Of a DNA stretch of 64,000 nucleotides, positions 8,297-16,148 are shown one piece after another. The notes below the pieces were generated by a model, which searched no databases, was not told the origin of the DNA, and saw only the letters and a list, made by a program, of their open reading frames with translations. Every line of letters begins with the position of its first letter. The stretch's first letter is position 1. The position numbers and the translations under genes are program-made. The DNA is from Alkalihalobacillus alcalophilus ATCC 27647 = CGMCC 1.3604. GTDB taxonomy: Bacteria; Bacillota; Bacilli; Bacillales; Bacillaceae_D. Location: NCBI RefSeq assembly GCF_000292245.2, contig NZ_ALPT02000003.1:46309-110308 (forward strand). Direction: 5' to 3'.

Positions 8297-8998
8297 TTAT
8301 CTTTCTTCTCCATCTGTTTGGAAGCCTTCAAAAGTCCAAGTAAGATCTAAGTCTAAATCTTGAAGATCGTTTTGGGCTTTACCCGTATCATTAAATCTAA
8401 ATTGCACGGTAAAGTCTGCTGTCTCACCTGCTTTAATTCCTGTGATCTCCTCTGACACTTCACCAAATATAGGATCTACAGTAACCCATTTTCCAAATAG
8501 TGGCCAGATAATCCATTGCCAATATTCATAACCTTCTTCTAACATAATTTCTTCTAGATTTACCTTAGTTGCTAAGTCTTCTGGTGTTAAATCACGTAAA
8601 TCTTTTAAAGAGACTTCAAACAACACTTCATAATCTTCATCACCAGTCGTATTTTTAAGGAATTGAACATAAAGTTGTTCCGCGTATTTATTAGCTAATG
8701 GATTCGGAACCGCTTCACCATTTTTTGTCACTTTATACTCTGTCTTCAGATCGACATACTTCATATCCAAACTTCCGTTATTTTGAAGCTCAAATGACCT
8801 CGGCATCCAATCACCAGGTTTTATGTTTTCCATCGGAATTTGAACGGTTGGATCTACATCTAAAACAATTGTTCCTGACGCAAAAGTATTCGTTTGCGTC
8901 GCCGTATCACTAAAATAAGCAAACGTTCCTCCTCCGATTAATGAAATACCTAGTGCTGCTGTTAAGACACCCATCCCCAACTTTTTCTTAATACTCAT
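8297..8998 (-). CDS. tasA: TasA/CalY-family matrix fibre protein
   Basis: A camelysin/TasA family protein (about 233 residues) with a SipW-type signal peptide: KKKLGMGVLTAALGISLIGG then TFAYFSDTATQTNTFASGTI. The mature beta-sandwich contains NIKPGDWMPRSFELQNNGS and ends in LDLTWTFEGFQ. These proteins polymerise into extracellular fibres of the biofilm matrix; some relatives are described as camelysin peptidases, an activity I cannot support here. The ATG at 8998 is preferred over one four codons upstream because AAAGGATGG lies 8 bases before it. It has its own promoter and operator-like palindrome upstream and a terminator-like hairpin downstream. Confidence 0.9.
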   Translation of the reverse strand: MSIKKKLGMGVLTAALGISLIGGGTFAYFSDTATQTNTFASGTIVLDVDPTVQIPMENIKPGDWMPRSFELQNNGSLDMKYVDLKTEYKVTKNGEAVPNPLANKYAEQLYVQFLKNTTGDEDYEVLFEVSLKDLRDLTPEDLATKVNLEEIMLEEGYEYWQWIIWPLFGKWVTVDPIFGEVSEEITGIKAGETADFTVQFRFNDTGKAQNDLQDLDLDLTWTFEGFQTDGEER

Positions 8999-9139
8999 AA
9001 ATGATTCCATCCTTTCACCCTTTTGGGTATGTAGTTTTTATATGAACCTTTGCGATTACAAAGGTATCAACCGGTAAAACTATAACTCCAGAATTAATTC
9101 CTTTTACAGAACAAAAACCGCTAATAACTCACTTGATTT

Positions 9140-9230
9140 GTTCTGTATAACGAACTGTTAACCCTAGTATATTTCATGTGAAAGAGAAAGGCAAAATAGT
9201 AAAATCACGCAAAATACCTATATAACGAAC
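9140..9230 (-). promoter_or_regulatory. tasA promoter with flanking TATAACGAAC boxes
   Basis: On the minus strand TTGCCT (9189-9194) and TATACT (9166-9171) are separated by exactly 17 bases, a good sigma-A pattern. Just downstream, at the expected start site, lies the imperfect palindrome GTTCGTTATACAGAAC (9140-9155). A second copy of the TATAACGAAC half occurs at 9221-9230, upstream of the -35. SinR in B. subtilis recognises GTTCTYT-type half-sites at the tapA promoter, so a SinR-like repressor is the natural candidate. The match is partial. The leader to the tasA ATG is about 160 bases. Confidence 0.6.
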
Positions 9231-9313
9231 AAATAACTTTCAATTACTCTCATTTACTCTATTTTAATAACTTTTTCACAATATTATTTAAATTCATTCT
9301 TTTTAGCGAACAA

Positions 9314-9350
9314 AAAAATCGACAGGTGCTGCCACCTGTCGATTTTTTAG
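9314..9350 (-). terminator. Terminator after dhaM (dispersed palindrome)
   Basis: ATCGACAGGTG and CACCTGTCGAT enclose a tiny loop and are flanked by A and T tracts on both sides, so it can terminate in both directions. The same CGACAGGTG palindrome recurs at 11960-11989 and 34168-34202. Confidence 0.9.
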
Positions 9351-9754
9351 CTTGTCGGAATTTTGGGTATTCCCCTCACCATTTGTGCAGCTTCTTTTAC
9401 TTCCTCTACCTCACTGCCGAAACCAGCTTCTACAACGGCTGCATAACCTCCTTCCAAAATGGGAGCATCGGCAATACATACATTTGATGCATCATCCAAT
9501 AATTCTATTGCCATTTCAGAATTCATTAATGCACTCCCTAAATCAAACAAAATTACGACACCTTTCTCCGTATAGACGGACTCAATTGCCTTTTTTATAT
9601 CAAGTGCATTTGTCCCAATTCCTCCACCTGGTTCACCACCAGCAATTGCGATCTTCACATCTGGCTGCATTTCCGTCATTAATGCTTGCAACCCTTTTAC
9701 AATATGATAGCTATGAGACACAAAAACAAGGCTGACTCTGTCTATCTTACTCAC
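9347..9754 (-). CDS. dhaM: PTS-dependent dihydroxyacetone kinase, phosphotransferase subunit DhaM
   Basis: A 135-residue EIIA-mannose-type domain that relays phosphate from HPr to DhaL-bound ADP. The phosphorylated His is in FVSHSYHIVKG (about 14). GGGIGTN and LFDLGSALMN are typical of DhaM. It is a single-domain form, without the HPr/EI fusion seen in some enterobacteria. The frame starts with GTG at 9754, inside the end of dhaL. The ribosome site is very close to that codon, so the exact start is uncertain by a few codons. Last gene of dhaKLM, followed at once by a terminator. Confidence 0.92.
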   Translation of the reverse strand: MSKIDRVSLVFVSHSYHIVKGLQALMTEMQPDVKIAIAGGEPGGGIGTNALDIKKAIESVYTEKGVVILFDLGSALMNSEMAIELLDDASNVCIADAPILEGGYAAVVEAGFGSEVEEVKEAAQMVRGIPKIPTS

Positions 9755-10364
9755 CCCTTTTCGCTAATGTTTCGGCCAAGCTTAAAAAGAGCAAGTAAGA
9801 TGAATAGGCACCTGCATCGATATGACCAACAGAGCGCTTTCCTAAATAAGCAGCTCGGCCTTTTTTAGCTTCTAAAATTTCGGTTGCCTTCATACAACTT
9901 TCTGCTGTTGCCCGCATTTTCTCGTGATTCAAGCTATTGGCTTTTTCTAGTTCAGCGACTACAGGTGACCAGACATCGATCATCGTTTTTTCACCAAGGA
10001 CAGCCTTCCCCCGCTGCCTAAGTGCCTTTTCGCCTTCTCTTAAAGCAGAAATGAACAGAGCGTCTTTAATTGTCTCTTCTATCCCTAACGTTTGAGAAAT
10101 TTTTAAAAAAGCACTTCCATAAAGAGGTCCAGATGCCCCACCTATTTTAGAAATGAACGTCATCGCGACTGCTTTTAATACATTTCCTGGACAAGTAAAC
10201 GTTTTAGCTTCAAGCACTTTCACTGCCTCTGCTGTACCTCTTGCCATATTGTGGCCATGGTCGCCGTCTCCAATCGCTTGATCTAAATCAGTTAAATAGC
10301 TCTTTTCGCTTGAGATTTTTTCTTGAAATTTTTTTATCCACCATTTAACCTCGATAGTATTCAC
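9747..10364 (-). CDS. dhaL: Dihydroxyacetone kinase ADP-binding subunit DhaL
   Basis: The nucleotide-binding subunit (about 205 residues, all-helical). DLDQAIGDGDHGHNMARG supplies the Asp residues that hold two Mg ions and ADP, and GGASGPLYGSAF is the conserved substrate-side loop. ADP stays bound and is rephosphorylated by DhaM. A GTG at 10364 has the ideal GGAGGTG ribosome site; an ATG five codons upstream (10379) is also possible after AAGGGG. The gene overlaps dhaM by 8 bases and begins shortly after dhaK, so the three are co-translated. Confidence 0.94.
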   Translation of the reverse strand: MNTIEVKWWIKKFQEKISSEKSYLTDLDQAIGDGDHGHNMARGTAEAVKVLEAKTFTCPGNVLKAVAMTFISKIGGASGPLYGSAFLKISQTLGIEETIKDALFISALREGEKALRQRGKAVLGEKTMIDVWSPVVAELEKANSLNHEKMRATAESCMKATEILEAKKGRAAYLGKRSVGHIDAGAYSSYLLFLSLAETLAKRGE

Positions 10365-10387
10365 GTTCTTCACCTCCATTTTACCCC

Positions 10388-11383
10388 TTATCGTTTAAAT
10401 GCTACTGTATCAGCCTCTTGTTTTAAAAGTGTCTTCAACTGGTCGTCCAAACGTAAAATCGTAATCGATACACCAGACATTTCAAGTGAGGTCATCCATT
10501 CACCTACAATCGTATCGACTACTTGAAGTTTCTTCTTATCTAACAGGGCCTTTAAATTGTAATGTAAGACATAAAGCTCCATCAGCGGTGTCGCTCCAAG
10601 TCCATTCACCAAAATCGCTACTTCTTCTCTTTCTTGGAGATTTAAGTCATTATTCACTTTTTGAAATAGCACTTCTGCTAATTCCTTCGCCGTTAAAATC
10701 TTTGTCCGCTCGACCCCTGGTTCCCCATGAATCCCCGTCCCAATCTCTATTTCATTTTCTGCGAGCTGAAAACCTGGTTTGCCTGAAGCTGGTACCGTAC
10801 AAGGCGTTAGTGACATACCCATAGATTTGACATTTTGAATGACCTTATTTGCTACGGATTCTACTTGTTCAAGTGATGCCCCATTTGCAGCGAGGGCACC
10901 AGCAATTTTATGCACAAGAACGGTCCCAGCAATTCCCCTGCGTCCACTCGTAAATGAACTATCTTCAACGGCTACGTCATCGTTAACAATGACCTGTCGA
11001 ACTTTAATTCCGTCTATCTCGGCCATTTCAGCAGCCATTTCAAAGTTCATGACATCACCGGTGTAATTTTTAATAATGAGCAGAACTCCTTTACCCCCAT
11101 GTACTGCCTTAATCGCTTCATAAATTTGATCCGGTGTTGGAGATGTGAATACCTCACCTGCGACAGCCGCATCGAGCATTCCTTCCCCTACAAATCCTCC
11201 ATGTGCCGGTTCGTGTCCACTTCCACCGCCGCTAACAATTCCTACCTTCCCGTTAACAGGTGCCTCTTTTCGTACGAGCACTGTCGTTCCTTTTAAACGG
11301 CGTAATCTATCAGGATGAGCCGCGACCATTCCTTCCAGCATCTCATCCACTACTGCTTCCACATCGTTTAAGATTTTTTTCAT
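10388..11383 (-). CDS. dhaK: Dihydroxyacetone kinase substrate-binding subunit DhaK
   Basis: 331 residues, the normal DhaK length. SGGGSGHEPAHGGFVGEGM forms the substrate pocket. The His in GTGIHGEPG (about 219) is the residue that binds dihydroxyacetone covalently as a hemiaminal. With DhaL and DhaM it makes dihydroxyacetone phosphate using PEP rather than ATP. First gene of the operon, with GGGGGAAG before the ATG. The window also holds glpF and glpP, so glycerol-related metabolism is represented twice, though the two units lie about 9 kb apart and are probably regulated separately. Confidence 0.95.
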   Translation of the reverse strand: MKKILNDVEAVVDEMLEGMVAAHPDRLRRLKGTTVLVRKEAPVNGKVGIVSGGGSGHEPAHGGFVGEGMLDAAVAGEVFTSPTPDQIYEAIKAVHGGKGVLLIIKNYTGDVMNFEMAAEMAEIDGIKVRQVIVNDDVAVEDSSFTSGRRGIAGTVLVHKIAGALAANGASLEQVESVANKVIQNVKSMGMSLTPCTVPASGKPGFQLAENEIEIGTGIHGEPGVERTKILTAKELAEVLFQKVNNDLNLQEREEVAILVNGLGATPLMELYVLHYNLKALLDKKKLQVVDTIVGEWMTSLEMSGVSITILRLDDQLKTLLKQEADTVAFKR

Positions 11384-11596
11384 TGTTACTTCCCCCTTTA
11401 GGATTAAATGAACTTAAGATACAAAACTCTCATAGTAAGCGATTTCAGAAAAACTAATAAGAATTTTGAATTATTCTTTAAGCTTGTAATATCCTATTTT
11501 TAGTACTGAAGTTTTATGTATAATGTGATAACAATATTCTAAAATCTCTATATGCTGTGGGGCTTTTTCAAAGAGACGCACAAAATTTGGACAAAA

Positions 11597-11625
11597 TAAA
11601 AAACCTCCTATCATTAGGAAGCTTT
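11597..11625 (-). terminator. Terminator at the end of the glycan locus
   Basis: On the minus strand CTTCCTA, a four-base loop and TAGGAGG precede TTTTTT. It lies about 75 bases after the last gene of the minus-strand locus. Confidence 0.75.
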
Positions 11626-11697
11626 TCTACTTGTACCTGTTTCGACATTTCCCGAGAAATATCGAACGCCTTTTCTAATTTACAACAAACAAATAAG

Positions 11698-11943
11698 TTA
11701 GCTAAAATCTCCATTAAGGTATTTAGATAATAGCTTCCTTTCTACATACTCCCTGCCCTCAGGAGATAAATGAGTTCGCTCATAGTGAATAATATCTCCA
11801 AACACTCTATCTGCTAAAAATTTCACTTCACCAGTAAATGATGCATCCAACTTGGCATCATAACCGGATATTTGCACAAAAACCGATTGATGACCCGTAC
11901 GAACAAAATCTATTACGTTGACACTATGCTTTTTCTGATGCAC
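11698..11943 (-). CDS. Unknown 81-residue protein coupled to yesL
   Basis: A small soluble protein I do not recognise: it has no signal peptide or membrane helix, and contains VNVIDFVRTGHQSVFVQISG and HLSPEGREYVERKLLSKYL. The frame is open to 12012, but a GTG at 11943 is favoured: the GGAGGG just inside the end of yesL is 7 bases upstream, and the yesL stop codon sits right before it (TAATGTG). Translation is therefore likely coupled to yesL, and this is the last gene of the locus. The link to glycan uptake is only positional. Confidence 0.6.
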   Translation of the reverse strand: MHQKKHSVNVIDFVRTGHQSVFVQISGYDAKLDASFTGEVKFLADRVFGDIIHYERTHLSPEGREYVERKLLSKYLNGDFS

Positions 11944-11944
11944 A

Positions 11945-12615
11945 TTAATTCCCTCCAAGTTTCGACAGGTGTCTGTCATCTGTCGAAACCATGTTTCTTT
12001 TTTTATTTTCAATACGATTATAAGCTAATATAGTAGACCACATTAGAAAAGTCGCAATCGCACTTCCAAAAAAGAATAAAGTTAAACCAGGTATAAAATT
12101 AAATAGATAATAAACAGCTACCAATCCCGCTGCCATAAAGATTATAATATGTGGATTGATAAAAGAAACTAATAAACTCTGTTTAAAGTAATGAAGAAAC
12201 TTCAAATCAAGATGAACATACAATGGAAATATAAGCATTAATAAAGCTAAATAAAAGAGTCCTATAAATACCAGACCAAAACTCAATAATGTATGAACCA
12301 TTCCTGAAATCGTCCCTAAATAAATAAAGTTTATTACAAGAACATAACCAAAAACAACTAAAATAAGTCCAATGATATTTGATTTTATAAATTCCGTTTT
12401 AAAAACGTTAAAAAAGTTTTAAAGATCGGTACACTCTCTTCTTTCATTAACAGCATCCTTATGACCGTAAACATCGCTACTGTAGCTGGCATAAAACCGA
12501 CAATAAACAAGCCTATTATCATAAAAAGTAGCCATAGTAAATTTATATAAGCTAAACGCATAATCCAATCTGAGATTGTATATAGCGGTGAATCTGCCCA
12601 ACTTCTTTGCATCAT
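11945..12615 (-). pseudogene. YesL-type DUF624 membrane protein, interrupted by one frameshift
   Basis: Two frames join into one DUF624 protein of about 223 residues (B. subtilis YesL has 209). The first gives ISDWIMRLAYINLLWLLF, GFMPATVAMFTVIR and VPIFKTF. The second gives EFIKSNIIGLILVVFGYVLV and the later helices. Adding one T to the T6 run (plus strand A6 at 12410-12415) reads PIFKTFFNVFKTEFIKSN, which lines up with the YesL sequence as I recall it (FKTF-KKEFLKSN). The defect therefore looks like a single-base indel. YesL-type proteins occur with LplABC-like oligosaccharide importers and YesMN regulators, as here. Five or so membrane helices; role unproven. Confidence 0.82.
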
Positions 12616-12662
12616 TATCACCTTCTCTACAAATAGTATTAATTTCGATACTAACGAGTCGA

Positions 12663-13199
12663 TTAAGACTCACCATCTATCATAGCCTCTAATAGATTAA
12701 GACCATATGAATAAAAAGGTCGTTCCTTTATCATCACAGCAATATAAGAGCTTGGTTCAGCGATTTCTAAATGTTGAAAAAAACTAGTATCGCTATTAAC
12801 AGTTATTGCATATACATGTTCTTCTCCTGTTTGCTCATTTGTTCCTATATGTTGATTTTCTTCTTCAACAACCGCTCCAATCGAATCAAGAGGATGTAAA
12901 ATAACCGGATCAAAAATGATCGGAAACAGCGATTTCTCAACTAAGTATATATCTCCTTCACCCGCTACCATTTCTACCGTTAGTTTTTCCGGAGAAGGTA
13001 AAAACATTTGCACTTCCATGCTCATACCTTGATCATTATTGACAGCTTCAAAATAAGCTTCAATCTGTTCAGTATATGAAAAGGGAAGATCAGAAAACAC
13101 CATCATATTTAAGTGCTCCTTCTCACTAGAATCGCTACAGCCCGAAATAAATAGCCATAATACTACCAAAACCAAACCTACACAATACTTACCCTTCAA
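12663..13199 (-). CDS. Lipoprotein of unknown function in the glycan locus
   Basis: About 178 residues. The lipobox LWLFISGCSD gives a lipidated Cys early in the protein, so it is anchored on the outer face of the membrane. The mature part is acidic and I recognise no domain; phrases such as LNMMVFSDLPFSYTEQIEAY and GEGDIYLVEKSLFP faintly recall solute-binding proteins, but it is far too short to be one. I prefer the TTG at 13199 because AGGTGAT lies just upstream; the longer TTG start at 13223 lacks such a site. It precedes yesL by about 50 bases, probably in one transcript. Confidence 0.65.
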   Translation of the reverse strand: MKGKYCVGLVLVVLWLFISGCSDSSEKEHLNMMVFSDLPFSYTEQIEAYFEAVNNDQGMSMEVQMFLPSPEKLTVEMVAGEGDIYLVEKSLFPIIFDPVILHPLDSIGAVVEEENQHIGTNEQTGEEHVYAITVNSDTSFFQHLEIAEPSSYIAVMIKERPFYSYGLNLLEAMIDGES

Positions 13200-13225
13200 G
13201 TTATCACCTGCTTTTCTATACAAAT

Positions 13226-13290
13226 GAAAGAGGAAAAGGGGCTGCCACCTAAGATTGTTAATCTCCTAACAAGCAGTCCCTTTCTTTTCT
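13226..13290 (-). terminator. Imperfect hairpin after the GH3 gene
   Basis: On the minus strand AAAGGGACTGC and GCAGCCCCTTT pair around a loop of roughly 30 bases, followed by TTCCTCTTT. It may partly terminate between the GH3 gene and the lipoprotein-yesL genes. Confidence 0.6.
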
Positions 13291-13296
13291 GTTCTT

Positions 13297-16110
13297 TTAA
13301 AGGAGCTGGAGTTTACTCACTTGTATATCCCCATTCAATATGAAGTACATATCACTCTCTTCTGGTAGGAGCGATAGTTCAACTTCCACTTCCTGCCAAT
13401 CATCAGATTTTGGAAAACTAGCCTTGCCCATCATTTCTCCATCTAAACGGCCTAAGTGCACTCTTATTTCTCCTTCTTCTAAAAAAGAGAAAGCTGTGAT
13501 CTTTATCTTTTGGCAAGGAATCGTTCCGTTCACTTGATGAAAAGCAATCCAACCTTGATTCCCTACTGTTCGTACACAATAATTTCTCCCTGCGTATTCA
13601 TCAATAATTACATTCTCATAATCATCATAATTAAACGCAGACACACCATCATGTAAGTTGCGAGCCGGAATATTATCTCCATCAACCTGAATTTCCGTAC
13701 AACAAGCTATATTTTTAGAGGAACTTCCGATCAATAAACTATAAACTCCCTTTTCCACACAATATCTTTCTTGCGTGACATCCCAAAATTCGAGTTTTGA
13801 AATAGGTACAGTAAATTCAATCTGTTTTTTCTCGCCTGATTGAAGGTGAACTCTAGTAAAATCTAATAATGTTTTGAGCGGGCGTTTGACTCTAGAACGT
13901 TCTGCTCGTCCATAAAGTTGAACAACCTCATCCCCAGCAAATCTTCCTGTATTTTCTATACTGATCGTCACTTTCACTTGATCATCAGGTGATAAAGTAG
14001 TCTCGTTCACTTGAATATTGCTGTAATTAAATGTCGTATAACTTAATCCGTGCCCAAAAGGATATAGGACTTCCCCTTCAAAATATTGATAAGTACGCTT
14101 TCCTTTAATAATATCGTAGTCCATGATATCAGGTAGCTGATCAACAGAACGATACCATGTCATACTTAGTCTACCAGCTGGATTATAATCTCCAAATAAA
14201 ACGTCGGCGACTGCCTTTCCTAACTCTGGTCCAGCATGGGAAGTGTACATAATTCCACTTAAGTTCTCATTTGCCCAATTAAGAGCATATGGATAACTAC
14301 TTACAAGGACAGCGATTGTGTTTGGATTCACTTGTTTAACCGCTTGAAGCAACTTTTCTTGTTCAGGAGGTAAAACAATATCCTCACGATCTATACACTC
14401 TTTTCCATTAATGAACGGATTATTTCCAAGAACCACGACTGCATAATCCTGCTCGGCTGCTGCTTTGACTGCTTCTTCAATCCCGGCTTCGATTACTTCT
14501 ATCTCATATTGAGCTCCTGTTTCCACCGACTCTTTATCATGCTCCTGCACAATTAATGATTGATCATCGGAAATAACGACTCGCTTTTCGTCCCAAGACT
14601 GAAGCCTATACATTCCCTCACTATTTTCTATAAATTGAAAGCTTTCTTTCACAAACCATCCTCTTGCCTCATCTGCAGTAGCTGTCATCATTGCTTCACC
14701 TACTGTCACATACTTTCCAGTTGATAGTGATTTTAAGGTTTGACTTCCCCAGCCCCAATCCGTCCATTCAAATATCTCTGCTTCCTCAACCTTACAGTTA
14801 GCCATCAATTTATGATTAAATGATTGATCTAACCCTATATAACTGCCTGTTTGGACTGAGCGAATTCTAATTAAGGGATTACCTGATTTATGGATCACCT
14901 TTTTATTTTGAAGTTTATGCTCGATTGCTTCCAATGCAGTGATCCGATAGGATGGCGTTCCACTATACCAATCAACTAGAACATCGTCTGACAGTGGGCC
15001 AATGACAGCTATGGACTCAGTCGTCCCTTCATTTAAAGGTAAGAGACCATCATTCTTTAGCAAAACCACTTGTTCTTGGGCTGCTTGATAAGAAAGTTGC
15101 TTATGCTCTTTTGCAAGTAATTTCGATTCAGAGACAAAGGCATAGGGATTTCTTTCTTCATCAAACTCACCCAGCCTAAACCGTACTTTAAAAGTGTTAA
15201 TGAGAGCCTTATCTAGATCAGCTTCTACAAGTAACCCTTTAGATAATGCATCTCTCATTGCTTGTAGCGAAATTTCCGCATCATCAGTAATACTATCAAT
15301 TCCGCTCTTAATCGTATCAGCTAACGCCTCTGAATAAGTTTCATAGTATTTATGATCATTAACAATTCCTACTACATCTCCTGCATCGCTTACAATAAAG
15401 CCATCCATTCCCCATTCTTGTTTAACTACTTCCTCTACATAAGGATGAAGCAGAGCCGGTGTGCCATTAATCGAATTATAAGCTGTCATAATGGACTTCG
15501 CTTTTCCTTCCACAATGGCTGGCTTAAATGCTTTAAGATAATACTCATGCATATTCCTTGGGTCAATACTAGCGGAACACTTATCTCGATTTATCTCATT
15601 ATTATTTCCAAGAAAATGCTTTAAAGTTGCGACAGACTTAAGATAATCGGGATCGTTCCCTTGCATTCCCTTTACTAGTTCTGTTGTTAATTGTCCCGTT
15701 AATTCGGGATCTTCGCCATAGGCTTCTTCTGTACGCCCCCAGCGTGGATCCCTTTCCATATCAACTGTTGGTGCCCAAAGGGTCAAACCATGTTTAGAAG
15801 GATCTTTTTGATAAAACACCCTTGCTTCATCGCCAATAACGGTTCCTATTTTATTCATTAAATCTTTGTTCCATGTGCTAGACAGTCCTATGTTTTGTGG
15901 AAATACCGTCGCTTCTCCTAACCAGGCAATTCCATGGGCCGCTTCTGTTCCTTGTTTATGAGCTTTAATTCCTAGCCTTTTAATTTCGGGCTGATGTTGC
16001 ATCATTAATTCTATTTTTTCATCAAGTGTAAATCTGTTGACTAAATCTTTTACTCGGTCTTCTACTAATAGCTCTGTATTCTGAAATGGAAATTTTACTG
16101 CTTGAGGCAC
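13297..16110 (-). CDS. GH3 beta-glycosidase with an inserted fascin-like domain and a CBM6-like tail
   Basis: 937 residues, probably cytoplasmic (no signal peptide). The GH3 barrel has WAPTVDMERDPRWGRTEEAY and the nucleophile in GFIVSDAGDV (Asp about 242). The sandwich domain has LLKNDGLLPL. Residues of roughly 413-545 are an insertion with repeats such as TGSYIGL and STGKYVTV, typical of fascin-like beta-trefoils. A fibronectin-III-like domain follows. The last 130 residues (RNYCVRTVGNQGWIAFHQV to the end) look like a CBM6-type module. In a xyloglucan pathway it would remove glucose from debranched cello-oligosaccharides; beta-xylosidase activity is an alternative. GTG start after AAGGAGAG. 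Confidence 0.85.
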   Translation of the reverse strand: MPQAVKFPFQNTELLVEDRVKDLVNRFTLDEKIELMMQHQPEIKRLGIKAHKQGTEAAHGIAWLGEATVFPQNIGLSSTWNKDLMNKIGTVIGDEARVFYQKDPSKHGLTLWAPTVDMERDPRWGRTEEAYGEDPELTGQLTTELVKGMQGNDPDYLKSVATLKHFLGNNNEINRDKCSASIDPRNMHEYYLKAFKPAIVEGKAKSIMTAYNSINGTPALLHPYVEEVVKQEWGMDGFIVSDAGDVVGIVNDHKYYETYSEALADTIKSGIDSITDDAEISLQAMRDALSKGLLVEADLDKALINTFKVRFRLGEFDEERNPYAFVSESKLLAKEHKQLSYQAAQEQVVLLKNDGLLPLNEGTTESIAVIGPLSDDVLVDWYSGTPSYRITALEAIEHKLQNKKVIHKSGNPLIRIRSVQTGSYIGLDQSFNHKLMANCKVEEAEIFEWTDWGWGSQTLKSLSTGKYVTVGEAMMTATADEARGWFVKESFQFIENSEGMYRLQSWDEKRVVISDDQSLIVQEHDKESVETGAQYEIEVIEAGIEEAVKAAAEQDYAVVVLGNNPFINGKECIDREDIVLPPEQEKLLQAVKQVNPNTIAVLVSSYPYALNWANENLSGIMYTSHAGPELGKAVADVLFGDYNPAGRLSMTWYRSVDQLPDIMDYDIIKGKRTYQYFEGEVLYPFGHGLSYTTFNYSNIQVNETTLSPDDQVKVTISIENTGRFAGDEVVQLYGRAERSRVKRPLKTLLDFTRVHLQSGEKKQIEFTVPISKLEFWDVTQERYCVEKGVYSLLIGSSSKNIACCTEIQVDGDNIPARNLHDGVSAFNYDDYENVIIDEYAGRNYCVRTVGNQGWIAFHQVNGTIPCQKIKITAFSFLEEGEIRVHLGRLDGEMMGKASFPKSDDWQEVEVELSLLPEESDMYFILNGDIQVSKLQLL

Positions 16111-16148
16111 TGAAATCTCTCCTTATGTGGCGATTTTTTAGACACCTT

